Below, piece after piece: positions 1 to 16,600 of a DNA stretch of 64,000 bases. Every line of letters begins with the position of its first letter. The first letter of the stretch is position 1. The DNA comes from Hypoxylon rubiginosum. Taxonomy: Eukaryota > Ascomycota > Sordariomycetes > Xylariales > Hypoxylaceae. Under the pieces are notes generated by a model, which was not told the origin of the DNA, searched no databases, and was given only the letters and a program-made list of their open reading frames with translations. The DNA lies in the NCBI GenBank assembly GCA_902806565.1, contig CADCXA010000024.1:434001-498000 (forward strand), given 5' to 3'. The position numbers and the translations under genes were made by a program.

Positions 1-810
1 AATTAATATTTATATAAATAAAAAACTTTAATTTATATAAAACTAATTATTTTAATTATAAATTTATTTAAATAATATTTAAATAAATATTTATAAATAA
101 AAATATTAATTTTATATATTATATATTTTAATATTAATATTTACCTATATATTATATAAATAATATAAAAGTTTAACCACCTAGTTTTTACTTTTTATTA
201 TAATTATTTTTTTATTAATAACCAACTATTTTAATTCCTTACTTCAAGTTCCCCTTTTTTCTATATAATATATTTAATTACTAATATTTTCTAAGTTATT
301 AACATTTTTTATAAGTTTTATTATTTAGTTATATTATTAACTTTTTTTACTACTTCATTTTTACCAGATTTTATTATATTTATTAACTTATTTTAACCTT
401 TAAAAATTAATTTAAAATATTTTTTTAATGTTTTAATATTATTTAAATATATTTAATATTAATTATATATTAACCAGTAACTATTTATTTTATTATATTA
501 TATATTATTTATAAAAATAAACTATTATATATAACTTTTAAACTAGTTAGAAACCTTTTTTTTTTTATATTAAATTTTTTACTATACCCCTAATTATTTT
601 AAAAAGATATACCTTTTAATGGTTTTTTAAGTTATATTTTTAATTTAAAGCTTAAAAGTTTATAATTCCCACGATGTTTTTATATTTTAATATATAAAAT
701 AATATAAATATATATTTTAATCTTATTATAAATATAAAAATACCTTTTCTTATTAATTATAAAATCTATTTAAATTATTACCTTTTTATAATAAAAAAAA
801 ACCTTATTTT

Positions 811-987
811 TTAAAAAACTATATAATTTAATAAAAAACAATTTATCTTTTATTAAAAGATCATATAATTTAATAATTAAGATTAATTTATCTTTTAAGA
901 AAAAATTACTAAGTTTAATAAGTAAAATTAATATATTTTCTAGGAAAAAATCACCTAGTTTATTAAATAAAATTAATTCATCTTTTA
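811..987. repeat. Decayed minisatellite, ~45-bp unit, four copies
   Basis: Four consecutive degenerate units (about 811-852, 853-897, 898-941 and 942-987) share the order A-rich start, a TAATTTAATAA-like core (TAGTTTATTAA in the last unit), AAATTAAT and a TCTTTTA-type end. Unit lengths are 42 to 46 bp. It lies inside the AT block and copies differ at many sites, as expected if the array predates heavy mutation. Function unknown. Confidence 0.6.
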
Positions 988-1437
988 TAAAAAAATATTA
1001 ATTAACCATTAAGTTAAATATAATCCCTTAATTTTAAGAAATAAAAAAGCCATTAAAAACATAAATAATTTACTATATAAACTAAAAATTAAATACTAAT
1101 AAATACTAACGTATATAAACTACATTATAATAATTAACACTAACTATATTATATATTTTATTTATAAAAAACCACCACATTTTAAGCCATTTAAATATTT
1201 ATATTACATTTATAAATATTATTGTTAATAACTAGTTTAAATTTATTCTTTATTTAAATAAAAACGGGTTTAATAACCAAATAAACTTAACTAAAAACAA
1301 CGTTTTTTTTAATATAAATTCTTAAATTTATTTTATATTAATAAGTTTTCCGGCGATATAGTTATTTTTACGATTTAAATAAACTAATAAAAAATAATTT
1401 AACCGAAAATTAAACTTTATTTAATTATTAATCCACT

Positions 1438-1673
1438 TAATAATAAAAAAACTTTTTACTTTATTAATTAATAATAAAATTTTTAATTTATTATTTAAAA
1501 AAAAGTTTTTTATTTTATTATTTAATAATAAACTCTCCCTTTTATTAATTAATAATAAAACCTTTTATTTATTAATTAACGATAAATTTTCTAATTTATT
1601 ATTTAAAAAAAAGTTTCCTACCTTATTATTTAACAATAAGCTTTTTATTTTATTATTTAATAATATAGTTAAA
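1438..1673. repeat. Decayed minisatellite, ~27-bp unit, about eight copies
   Basis: A run of about eight degenerate units of 26-30 bp repeats the pattern TTTTTATTTTATTA then TTTAATAATAAA with substitutions in each copy (TTAATTAATAATAAA, TTATTTAAAAAAAAG and similar variants). The period is near a multiple of three, so it could descend from an in-frame protein repeat in a now destroyed element, but no frame is open today. Confidence 0.6.
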
Positions 1674-4600
1674 TTTAAATAACTAATTAAATATAATAAT
1701 ATTTTAATAACTTAATTTACTAATGTTTTATTAACTTCTTACTTATTTTATAAAAATAAAACAGCCGAAGCTTTTTTTTAAATATTTAGGTTTTAATCTA
1801 ATAATATTTACTTTTCCAATACTTTTTTTAATATTAATAATATAAATACTTTAAAAAAAGTCCTTAAATTTATTTAACATATTATAATAATATGTTATTA
1901 TAAAAATTTATTAAACTTTAAACTTATTAAAATAAAAAATATTAAATTTAAAAAAACAGCGTAAAAATTTATAACATTTATTATTTTAAATTTAAAGAAA
2001 AATACTAATATAAAACTTAAAAAGATATTTATAAAGGCGATGGTTAAAAAAGCTTTTATTTAAAAAACCTATAAAAAAATAATATTTAAAAAAGACGGTA
2101 AAATAAGTTTAAGTTTAATCCGCGAATTTTTTAAGTTACTTATATTTATTACTACCCTTTCTTTAAAAAAATTAAATAAATATATAAACCTTCCTTTTCT
2201 AATATTTAATAGCCTTTATAAAATTAAAAAAATAATCTTTAATTAATTTAATAATTACAAAAACTACTTTATTAAATATAAAAAGGTTAAAGTTAATAAT
2301 AAACTATTATACCTTTATATAATTTTAAAGTTTAAAAACGATAATAATAACATTTATTATACTCTTTAAATAATAAAGAATTAATATATTGTAAACTTAA
2401 TAATATATTTAAACTTAGTTAAAAGTTTTAATAATTAATTATAATATACTTTTAATAACTTTAAACTTAAACTTAAAACTATTATATTTAACTTTATTTT
2501 AAACGGCTTAAATACACAGCTTTATATATTATAATAATAAATAAAAAAAGATATTTTATTCTTTTATATTCATTATATTAACACCTTTAATTTAATAAGA
2601 AAAATAAAGTATTTAAAATTATATATATATATTTTTAACATTTTTAATTAAAATATAATAAGAAAAATAACCTTAAAAACCGCTTTTAATTATTTTTTAA
2701 TAAAGTTATAGATACTTAAAGATTTATTAATACCAGCTAGACGTTAATATTTAATAGTTAAATTTTCTTTACCATAAAAAAAAAATTTAATTAAAGTTAC
2801 CTTAATATTTAAAAAATATTAATTTTTACTAGTTAAAATAACACTAAGTTATTATTTACTTTACTTTTAAAAAACATCTTAATTAACACCACCTTTAAAA
2901 ATTAATAGTTTAATATTTTAAACTTTAAATAACTATCACTCTTTAAAATAAACTTAAATTTTTAAACTTAATAATAAAATAAATAATACTAAAAATAAAA
3001 AATTTATAAAAAGTTTAATATAATAAAATGTTTTAATATATTAAATACTACGTTATATAATATTATTATTTTTTTATAGTTACTTTTTAATATAATTTAT
3101 AAAAATATTTTAAAATAAATAAAAATAAAAGAAAAATTAAACATATATAAAACGTTATAAAAAAATTACAAGTATTTATTTATTATTATTATTACTTAAA
3201 TATAAACTAGTAATTCTTAGTTTTTTTATATACACTTTTTTTATTTAACAAGTTTATTTTAACATTATTTTATCCATTTATATATTATTTTATAAAAAAT
3301 AAAAAATCAAATTAAATTATTAAAAAAAACAGTTAATAAATAACATTATTAACACGTTTTTTAATTTAACTTTTAGTTTAATCCAGTTACATATCTATTA
3401 AAATAAGTAGCGATATAAATCTTTTATTAAACTTAATATACTTTTACACCTAAAATAAAATAAAAAAAACAATAAATAATATATTTTTACCGTAACTATA
3501 CTCTCTATATATAATATAAAAAAGAAATATCCTAATATATTATTATATTATATAAAATAAATTATTTAACTTTTTTTATATTTATATTATAAATTTTTAT
3601 AACTTTAATAATATTAAACATATATTACTATAAAACCTATAAAACGTAATCCAGCCACTCCATATCAACATATAAAAATAAATTTAATATATATTTTAAA
3701 GCTTTATAATAAAAAAGTTCTTAAATATATAATATCTATTCCTAATTTTATATTTAATATAAAATCTATAATAATTAACTAATAATATCTATTCCTAATA
3801 TTAATTATATTTTACACTTTTTAAAATTTAATTACTGGTAAAAAAATGTAAATGTAAAACTTTATAACATATATAACAAGCGCAGTTAAATAACTAAACA
3901 TAATAATATTTTTTAAAATCACGCTTTATATAAAATATAAAAAAGATTTTAATATACTAACTTATAAAATTTAAATTTATAACTTAATAAAATAATTTAA
4001 ACAACTAATAAAACTTTAAAAGGTTTTTATATAAAACATATTAATATATTTAATTAATAATATATTAAAAAAAAATTTCAATATAAATATTTTTTTTTAA
4101 AAATAAAAATAACACTAATATATAATTAAGATATTATTAATTAATATTTCAGGATAATTACCCAGTAAGTAAGTGAATTTTCTAGAGTTATAATATAATA
4201 AAATATATATTTAACTAATTATATATTATTAAAAAATAAAATATTTAAAAAACAATAAATTAAATAAGTTTATTTAAACTAATAAAAAAAAAACATCAAA
4301 ATATTTTATATTTAATAAAGCGTATATTGTTTAAAAAAACACATCTCTTTTTTTTCAAAGGTTTTTTTTTTTCTATATTAACAAGTTTTTATAGTATTTT
4401 TTTATTATAATATTATAATTTATAACACTTTATAATAACTATTTTTTATCCTTATATTCTTATTTAATAATAAGTAATATAATAATTAAAACTTTTTTTT
4501 TTATTTAAATATAGTTTTTTAATTAATTTATTATTATCTTATAATAAAAAGTATTTTTTATTTATTTAAATATTTTTTTAATTTTATTAGTTTTAAAAGA

Positions 4601-7600
4601 ATAGTAGTATTTATAATATTATTTACCTGAAAATATTTTTATAATATAAAAATATATCGTGAGTTATAATTAATAAAAATTAATATATCACTTTCTTTTT
4701 TTTCATTTTATCTTTTATTATTATTTTTTAATAAACTTAAAGTTTAAAAATATATATATTTATTTCCTTTCTTTTTATTATTTATATATTATATTTTTTA
4801 TTCATTAACTAACACTTATTATATAAAACTAAAAAAATACCTTATTAAATAAATAATTATAACATTAAAAAAAAAAAATAAAATATTAATAATATATTTA
4901 AAAATAAATTCTTATATATATATATTATATTTTATTATTTAAACTTTATTTCTTTAAATTTTTACCCACTACCCATTATTTTTTATATAAATAAAAATCT
5001 AAGTATATAAAATTATATTATCAGCTTTTCTTTAAAATAATATATATTAAATTATTAAAACCTTAACATTATATTATATATTTAATAAAGCTACTATAAT
5101 ATATTTTTTATTTACTATATTTTAATACTTAAATATATATTATAATATTAATTATAAAATAAAAAAAATAACTAAAAAACTAATAAATTATTAAATTATA
5201 AATATTAAAAAGCATTTTTTTTTTATTATTACTTTTTTTACTACTAATAAACCAATAACTTTATTTAAATAATAAAGTTATTAACAAACTTATATCTTTA
5301 TTTTAATAGTATAAACTAAGATTTTAATAATAACTTAATATTAAATCTTTTTATTTATAACTTATTAATTATATTATTACTATAATTAATATAATTATTA
5401 ACTAATGCTTTTATTATTTATATAATTTTATATCTTTAAGTTATTATTATTTATTAAGTAGTATTTAAACATTAGTAAAAAATAACTTATACGATTTAAT
5501 AAAAAATTTAAAAAACTTAAAAAAAAATAAAATAATTTATTTTTTATAATATAACCGTTAAAAAAAAAAAAAACTATAATATTTTTTATATACTTATAAA
5601 ATGCCTTATTATATTTTAAAATATAACAAGATATAATATATATAAATAAGTTAAATATTATATTTATAATATTAATTTTTAATAATTAAAAAAAATATTT
5701 TAAACTAAAAATATAATATAATTATAAAATATAAAAATTTAACTTATTTTATTTAAAGGTTATATATAAAAAACTAATATAAAAATAAAAATATAAAAAA
5801 GCCGTATAATTTATAACTTTAACTATTATTATTATATAATAGTTATATATTAAAATAAATATATCACTTATTTTTTTTAAAAAAGGTATATAAATAATAT
5901 TAACTTTTATTTAAATAAAATATTAAAGAATATTATATTATATATATTTATTATTAAAATATTAACTATATTTATTTATATTTAATTTTATAAATAATAT
6001 TAATAATAAATTATAAAAAAAACTTCGTTAGTTTTTATTTAATAAAATATCGTTATTATAAAAATAAATAGTTTTTTTATTTTATTAACCTGGTAAGTTA
6101 TATAAGGTTAATAATTTTTATATTAATTTAAATATAAATTTATTTATTTTATTATTTAAACTATAGCTTTTTTATTTTTTAATTAATATTATTAAATATA
6201 CTTTTAATTAACTTTTTTTTTTTTTCTTATATATAATTTATTAGGAATATTTATATAACTCCGTTTATTATAAAATTACTATTTAATATTATTTTAAAAA
6301 CTTTATTATAAAAAAATAATTAATAATTATTATTTCTTAGTTTTTATATTATTTTATAACTTTAAGTTTATATATTAAAACAATTAAATTATTTTAATTT
6401 AAAAGTTCCCTTATACGCCGCCTTATTATAACCTTACCTTACTTACTATAAAATTACTACCTAAATAATTTTAAACTACCTAGTTTAAAAAACTTTATCG
6501 TAATAAAATAATCTATAATTATTATTTTTAAACTATTTTATTATTTTATAACTTTAAATTTTTATATTAAAATAATTAAGTTTTTTAAATTTAAATGTTT
6601 TTTTATATAATTATTTATTATTAAAATTAAACATATAATAACTAAATAAATAACTAAAAAAATATATAAGAAAATATAAATTAAGTTAAATAAATTTAAA
6701 TTATAATATAATTATTTTTATTATAAATATAATAAAATTTATATAATTATATTTTTATTATTTTTTAATATAAATTTTAACTTACCTTTATTAATTTCTA
6801 CTATTTAATACACCGTTTAATTAAACTTTTTAACCTTATTTAATTTAATATTATTTTTTAATTATTCTAACCCGTTTATATTATTTATATTAAATTATAA
6901 GTTAACCTTATAATAAAATACTATAATATTATTTTTTATAATTATAACAATATATAAAAATAATATTTCTTTTAAGTTATTTAACTTTTTATTTTATTTA
7001 AAAAGTTTTATTATATAATCTATACTTAGTTAATTTATATAAAACTTATTATAATATAACTTAAAGTTTATAAATATAAAAAAAAAATTTAAAAGTTCCT
7101 AGTAAATAAATATTAATACGGTTTTATTTTAAATATTAAAAACATGGAAATTATATTAAACTAAATATAAAAATTATATAAAAAAAAAAAGGTTTTAAGA
7201 TTTTTATATAATTATATTATTATTTATAAATTATAACTTTTAAAAAGTTTATGTTAATTATTATTATAATAATTAAGTTACTAACTATATTTTTTATTAT
7301 AATTAATAAAAAAACCTTTTAATTTTATTATATTTATTAATATATATATAATTTTATAAATTTAAATTAATTAACTATTATAAATAATTAATAAAAATAA
7401 TAAATATAAAAACTAAACGAAAAGTTTTATTTTATTATTAAGTTAGTTTTTTTTAAAAAGCTTATTATAACAAGCGATAATATAAGTTTTAACACTAAAA
7501 ATAATTTTAACTAGATTATTTATTAATAAATTATTATTATTTTAATATCTATAAATAAAATATATAAAATAATATAAACCGTATTTAAAAAACATTTAAA

Positions 7601-10600
7601 TATAAATAAGTTAATATTTTTTTTACCGATATTTAAAACGATTATTACTATAATTTTAATAACATTAAAAAACTAGTTTTTTTATTTTTAAGTAATTTTT
7701 TAATATTTTAAGCCACGATTTTTAATTGCAATCTTTTTTATAAAAACACCTATAAAATATAAATTTAATAGCGATAAAAAAATAAAAACTAAACCTTAAT
7801 AATTTAAATTATTATTAAAACTTATATTTAATATTAATTATAATAATAAATTTTACTATATAATATTTAAAATATTACTGGTAGAATTTAAATTAAAAAA
7901 CAATATAATATTTATTATATAAACCTTTTTATTCGTAGGAATGTTTCGATTTATAAAAAAAAAAAAAACAAGATTATTAGTTATTAACTAGTTTAAATAT
8001 TTAATATTAATACTAATAATAATAATTAATTTTAAATTAAATATTAAACTAATAATAGTTTTTATAATTAATTTTTAAAAACTTAAAAAAATCTCACTTA
8101 TAATATAATTATTAATTAAACTAACTTCATTATTTAAATTTTTATCTTTTATAAATTAACCGGTATCATTATTTTTAACATTAAAAGTTAAATTATTACC
8201 TTTATTTACACCTTCACTTTTATTTTTTAAAACTTTAAGAAGCCTTTTTTTAATTAAAACACGGTTTAGCTTTAAATAAAACATCTAGTAAAATAAAATT
8301 ATAATTACTAGTTTTATTTTTTAACTACTAGTTATAAAACTTATAAATATAATAATAAATATTAAAACGCTTTCTTTAAAAAAATCTTTTATATATCTCG
8401 CTTTTATAATAAATCTATTATATAACTAGCTTATAATTTTACTTATTATAAAATATAATTAATTTAAATATAAATTTATTTTATTGTTTTTATAATATTA
8501 AAAAAATATCTTTTAAATCTTTTAATTAAAAAAAAGAAACATATAAAAAATATAAACACCTTTAAATAAAAAATATTTACTTAATTTCCCATTTTATTAA
8601 AAATAAATTTACGTTTTAATAAAAACTTTATATTTAAACAATAAATTAATATTATAAAAAGCTATATATTAATTATTAAAAAGTTTATAAATTTATTTAA
8701 CGAAAAAAATAATAATAAAATTTTTTATTATAAATTTAAAAATCACTTTTTTTATTTACAGTATATATAAATTATTTTATATGATATTAAAATCTTTATA
8801 AATATAAGTAATAAAAATAATCTAATAAACTTATATTTAAATTTATAATAAATTAATTAATATAATAATATTTTATTTTAACTTTTTAAAATTTTTATTA
8901 GTTATTTAAATATTTTAAAGGCTTAATTTATTAAATAAAAATATATAAGTTTTATAGTTTTAATAATAAAACTTTTTAAAAAAAAAATAAACCGTAATTA
9001 CTAATTATATATTATAAAAATATTATAAAATTCCTTATTCTAGAAAAATAAACTCTTATAAAAAATAAATATTAATAATAAATATTAAAATAATATTACT
9101 TTAATAAATAAATTACTCCGCGGTTTTATTATAATTATAAATATTTTTAATTTATATAATAATAATAACTAATAAAAAAAAAAAATTATAACTAAGATTA
9201 TTATAAATTAATAAACACCTTAAAATAATAAAACTTAAAAATATAATTATAAATTTAAAATTAATATATAATAATTAAATTAAATATATTTAAATAGTGT
9301 TTAAGTTTTTTAATTTTAATAATAATAAAAGGTTAATTTACTTATAGTTATATATACTTATTTATATATTTTTATAATTATTATAACTTATTATTTTAAA
9401 TGTTATTAATATATTTATTTTATTTTAATTTAATATACTGTTTTTATAAACCTTATAAATAAAACTTATTTATATTTAATTATTTAAATATAATTATATA
9501 TAACTATATTATATAGCTTTTTTTTAAAAATATTTATTAAAACTTAAAAACAATTATTATTTTTTATAAATATTATTATATTCACTTTGAATATTTTAAA
9601 TAAATCCTTATTTTAAAAAATTAATTTTATAATATATTATTAGTTTAATTAACTTTATATAATAAATATCTTAATAAAATTATATATTTAATAATAGGTT
9701 TTATTAAAATCCGTGTTAAAAAAAAAAGAAATATTATTTTATTATTCTTAGAAATTTAATAAATAACACTTTTAATAATATAACAAGTAAAAATATAAAC
9801 CTAAATTAACATAGTAAAAATTAAAATTACTAAATAAAAGCGGTTATTTTTAAAATAATTATTTAAAAACTTAAAAAAAAGTTAAAAGTTTTTAATATAA
9901 CTTACCCCCTCCCCTTTTAAAAAGGTTAATAATATATAATATCTAAATTATCCTTTAATTATAAAACATTTATATTTATATAAATTAATAATACCAGGTT
10001 TCTTAGGTTTTAAATATAAATAAACCTTAAACATTTTATTTATATTAATAAATTATATTGTAAAAGTTTATTATTAAAGGTTCGTATAAAACAATAAAAA
10101 AAATAAAATTTCTAAAATTTATAAAAATATAAAAAAAAAAAAAGGAATATAAACAAAAAAAAGTAAATATTAAATTATATTAAAATAAAAAATACAACAT
10201 TATATAAATATAAAAAAAAAATTATTAAAAAAGCGTTTAATAATAATAAAAAAGTTATATAAAAAAATATCTTTAATAAATATAAAAACAAATAATATTT
10301 TTTATAAATTAATAATATAATATTTTTTATTAAACCATTTTATTTATTATTAAAACTTATATTTAGTTAAACACTTTTTTTCTTTATAACATTTTACTTA
10401 AAAACCTTTTATATACCTTATACTTAATATTATTTATTAATTAAAACTTATTTATTTAATTAAAAGTTATTAAATTATTATTAAAATCTTTTTTTTTTAT
10501 TATTACCTTTTTTATTATTACTTATTATATTAATATTAACTTTTCTTTTTATAAATTATTTATATAAACATATAAATATAACCCTTTTATTTATAAAAAT

Positions 10601-13600
10601 AATACAACTTTTTTAACTTTTACTGTGCCTTAGTTTTTTAACTTCCCTTTTTTAAATATACATTTTACTTTTTAAAATAATTTAATTACATTTTTTATTT
10701 AATATATAATAAATTTATTAAATAAACTAAAATAAAATATAAAAAGATTTAATTAATATTAAAAATATATTAACAATTTTTTAATAATTATAAACTATAA
10801 ATTTAATAAAAAAACAAACACTTTTACTTAATAATTATTCTTAAAATTAATAAACCTTAAAAATAAAATATTTTATATTTATAATTTCTTATTTAGCGCT
10901 TATAATTTTAATAAACTATTTATAAACTAATATTATTTTTATTTTATATAATATTTATTAAATAAACTAATAACTTATATATAAAATTTATTTTTACCGT
11001 AACTTTTAATTTATTTTAAAAAACCACTCTTTTTTAATTTTATTTAACATTTATATTGGCTTAATTATATAGATTATTTTTTATATTAATAAAAAATATA
11101 AATAATTATATATAGAAAATATATTATTAATATTAAATATAAAAAAATCTTAACTATTTATCGCTTAATAATATTTTAAGAATTTTATATATATTTATTT
11201 CTTTTTATTATTAAGGTTTTATAACCGTTAAAAAAAAAATTTTTAATTGTTATATTAACTTTTATTATAATCACTAAATTATTTTTAAATTTAAAAACTA
11301 AATAACCTTTTAATATTTTTTATTATAAGGTTATAAGCTATATAATAATTTTTATAAATAACGTAATAATTATAATAAAAGTTTTATTTAAAAATTTAAA
11401 AGATATTATAAGCGATATTTATATTTTATAATGTAATTTTAATTAGCTAAAAATAAAAAATTTATTATTATATCTAAGTTTTTAAAAATTTATTATAATA
11501 ATAATGTTATAATAACTAATAAAAAATAACCACTTATATTTTAATATTAATATAAATAATAACTTTTAAAATATATAAAAGAATTTAAATAAAATTATAT
11601 TTATTAAAATATTATAATATATAATATATATATTAAACTTAATATAAAAAGCTATAAAATAATTTAGATACGTATTTTTATAAAATAACTAGTTACTTAC
11701 ATTTAATATTAATAAAAATGAAAATAAATAAGCTAAAAATAAAATGGTAATAAATAAACTTAATAAATTTAACGAAATAATTAAAAACTTATATTTTATA
11801 AAAAAGCTTTTAAATGATAATAACATCGATAAAAATAATTAAATATAAATAATTTAAAATAAAAAAAAGATTATAATAAATAACATTTTTCTTTTTAATA
11901 AACTTTTTATTAATAAATTATTTATAGATATTTTTATTAATATAAAATAAAAATTTAAGTTATTTATAATAACTAGTTTATCCGGCTTTTTTTTACTTAG
12001 TAACAACCAGGTTAATAATATTAAAAAAACGCTTTTTATTTAAGAATTTTTTTATATAATAAAAATACCGTTAATTATAAAAAAGTTAAATAATAATTTT
12101 AATTTTAAAATAATAAAATAATAAATTATAAAAGGTTAATTATACCTGTAAATATATTTAAAAGATTAATTTATAATTATACGAAACCCTTATTTTTTTA
12201 CAAAAATATTTATTAAAATCTTTTTTTATAAATAAAAAAATCTGGTAATATTAAATAAAAAATAATAACTTAATAAAAATAATACCTTAAAATAAAGTTT
12301 TAGCTTAAAAATATAAGTTTTTATTAAATTATATTAATATAATAACGTTATTATAACTTATTTTATCTTTTTTTTTTTTATATTTAATTAGATTATAAAA
12401 AATAACAATAAAAAAATTAATTAAGCTTAAATAAAAAAATCCTTTTTTTATTAAATTTAAATTTTATTTAAATTTATTACTTATAAAAAACTATTATAAA
12501 CTAATTAAAAGTTACAAGAATATAAACTAATTAATAACTTAAATATATTAAAATTACTAAAAAAAATTATTATATTTAGTTATTAATAATTACTTTTTAA
12601 TAAAAAAAAAGTTTATTAATATAATATAATAAAAAATTTAATATTTTAATATAATTTATTTATAATTTAATTTATAATAAACCTAAATAATTTATTATTA
12701 CTTATTTATATTAAAATAAATAAATAATTTTATAATTTACGTTATTTATAATAAATTTAATAGTAATTAAATAAATACTTATTAAAAAAGCGTTTATTTA
12801 TATTAAAAAAAATAAACTAGGATTTTATATTAGTTATTCGTTAGTTTTATAACTATATAAAAACATTTTTCCAAAAAATCGTTTACGTTAATATTATAAA
12901 TAATATATTTAACTTAATATATTAATATTTTAATATTATTAAAATAAATAATTAAAATATTTTTTATTTATATAGCTTTTTATAGTTTTTTAATAATATA
13001 AAAATTAAAAATTTAATTATAAATACTATAACTAGCGGGTTTAAAAAAATATAACAATTTTTAACCTAAGTTAATAAATACTTTTAAAAAAATTTTAACC
13101 ATAATATCTTCAAGTTAATAATTTAAAATAAAACAAATAATTATTTATAACTAAAAAAAACATTAAAAATAAATCTAAATTATTTTATAACTAAATAAAA
13201 GCAGTAAGTATAATATATAGTAATTATTTTATAAAAATATAAATATAATATTATATATTATAAATATATTAAAATAAAAACGAAGATAAAAAAAAGCTAT
13301 TATATAATAAAACGATATTATTTTAAATAGCCTTAACTACTAATTAAATAAATATATATTAATAATAATAATATACTATAAATCTAATATTATTTCTTAT
13401 ATTATATATAATAAAATAAGGTTATAATAACTATTTTACATTATAACTATAACTTTATTATAATTTTTATAAAAACGTAAACTTTTATTTTATTTTATTA
13501 TATTATAAACTATACCATTAAGTTAAAAACACCTACGTATTAAAAACTAGTTTTTTTAATTATTTATTTTAATACCTTAATAAAATCACTAAACTTTATT

Positions 13601-16600
13601 AATAATAAAAATTAGAATAAAATAATATAAAATCTAATAATTTAAATTTTTAATAAAATCTTTTTAAAAAAAAAGTTTTCTTTTATTAATATATATAACT
13701 ATATTTTAAACTATAATATATTTTACTATTTTAAATTTTAATAACATTAAATATATTATAAATCTTTATATTAAATAATATGAAATTAATAAAAATATTT
13801 ATAAAAATTAACTTTAATTGTTAATAATAAAAATAATATATTAATTATAAAACTATTTATTTTTTTAAATAAAGTTATAAATATTAAACTAAATATTTTT
13901 AAAGTATATTAATATTATAATTTTATATTTTATTATTTATATTTATATAATTATATTTTCCTTATTAATATAATTATTAAATTTTATATATAAATATATT
14001 ATAAAATAAGCCAAGTAAAAAAATAAACAGTTAGTTACGTTAAATTTATTAATAAACTAGTTATTATTAGGTTTTATTAAAAAATGGTAACTAAGAATAA
14101 AATTTAAACCTTTTTTTTAATAAGGAAGTTTTTTTTAAATTTTAAAAAAAACTTCACGTATAATTAAAATACTGTATTTTACCTCAGCTTTTTTATTTTA
14201 TAAAAGAACTTTTTTAACAAAAATTCCAAAACACTTTTAAAGATTTAAAAAACTTATAAAAAGAATTTAAACTATTATTTATAATTTATTAATAATAATT
14301 TTAATTTTATAAAAAAATCTAAAAAAAACGTTATATAAAATATAAAAGTATAAAATACTTATATAAACTAAAATAATAAAATGAATATAAAATGTTTATA
14401 AAATAATAAAAACTATAACACCGAGAAAAAAAATAATGTAAATAATAAACTAGCTAATAATATAAAAAAGTTTTAATAATTATTTATTTTTTTTAAAAAC
14501 ATATAAAATATTATAAAATAAACATAATATAAAAGTATATTTATATTTAAACCATTTATTTTATAGTTATAGTAAAAATTTTATATAAAAAACTACTATA
14601 AATTATTAAACTTTCCGTTAAAAAAAAAACTATAATATTATTATATAATAGTTAATAATATTAATATTAAAACTAGTAACTTATTAAAAAATAATACGTA
14701 TATTAAATAAACTATTATAACTTAAACATAAAAATAAAAAATAAAAGTTTCGCTGCTAAATTAAAAAATATTTATAAATATAATTAAAGAATTAAATAAT
14801 AAATAACAATAAAATACTTTTATATTAACACTAAATATAAATATAAATACCAATTTATAAATAAACCTAACGTTTTATAAATTTAAAAATAAAAATCTTA
14901 TAAATTTAAATAAAAATCTTATATTATAATTTATAATATAACTTAATTAATATAAAGAACGGATACATTTAATAATAATTATAATTAAATATTATTATAA
15001 TTATTTTTAAGTAAATATTATTAATATTCTAATAAAACAAAATAATTTAAACTATAAATAATTAACAGCTTTATATATTATCCTTTAACATTTAAATAAA
15101 ATAAAAATATAATAATTAATGAAATTATTTAATAATATAAAAAATTTATTAAACCTTAATAACCACCAGTTACTATTTTACCTTAACGAAAAAAATAAAA
15201 CCAAAAAAAATATTATAATTAAAATTTTAATTAAAACTTTTAAAAGTAAAAATACTTATAAATAAATTAAACTTATAATTATATTAAAGTTTATAAAAAT
15301 ATATATAAATAAAACAATTATTTATTTTATAATAAACTTATTTAATAATAAGTTTTAAAAAATCCCCTTTAAAAAAAAAGCTACTTAAAAACAAACAAAT
15401 ATTTTAATTATAAATAAATATAATATAATAAATAAAACAAATTTTAATAAAATTTATAAGTAACTTTAAAAAATATAAAATTAATATAAAAAACATTTTA
15501 AAAATATACTTATTATTATTTTTTATAAAAACTTTTACTAGTTTAAATTAATATAAAAATTATTTTTATTATATTTTTTAAAACCTATAAATAAACATAT
15601 TTATAATAATACGGAACATATATTTAAAATAAATATAAAAGAAAAAAACATATTTTATATTTATAGTTATTAACTTTAAAAGTAATTTATAAATATTATA
15701 TTTTTTAATTAATAAATATAAATATTAAATACTTGGTTTATTAGTTTATTAAATTATTTATACTGTAACTAATAAACTATAAAAAATATAAATATATTAA
15801 ACATAAAATTAATATAACCTGAAAATATATTTTTAAACTATAAATATAAAGCCGTTATATTATTAAACTTTATATAATATATAATAAATTTTTAAATTTA
15901 CCTTACGTTTATAAAAAAACATAATTAAAAAATATTTATATTTTTATTTAAACATATCCTTAAATATATATAAAAAGATAAAATAAATATACTTATTAAA
16001 ACGTTTTAAATAATAAATAAGTTAAATTTAAAAATATTAATTTACTTACTTTTTATAAAAAATATATTAGTTACGTTAATAAAAAATAATTACTAGGCGT
16101 TTAAAATAATAAATAAAGTAAAATATATTATAAAAACGTTTATATTTAGTTTAAATTTATTTATTTATTTAATAAACATAAATATTTTTATTATAACATA
16201 GTTATTAAAAGTTATATTAATATTTTCTTTTTTTATATAAAATATTTATTTTAATAAATTAAATAAAAGTTACTACCTTTTTTTTTTAATAAAATCTATA
16301 GGTTAAAACGAAACATATTAATAGTCCCTAATAAATCTTTTAATAAAATAAAATATACACTTATATTAACCTTTATTATTATAAAATTTAAAATATAAAA
16401 CCAAATATTATTAAAAACCTTTTTAAACCTTATATTAAAACAAAAAACCTTTAAAAAAACAAACTTTATAACTATATATATACAGTTATTTTAAATAGTA
16501 AATTTTAATAAATTATATTTTTTATTACTAATAAAAAAAAAATATTAGTTAAAACTATAACTTTTTTATTAAATATAAGTTAATATTAATCACTTTTTTA

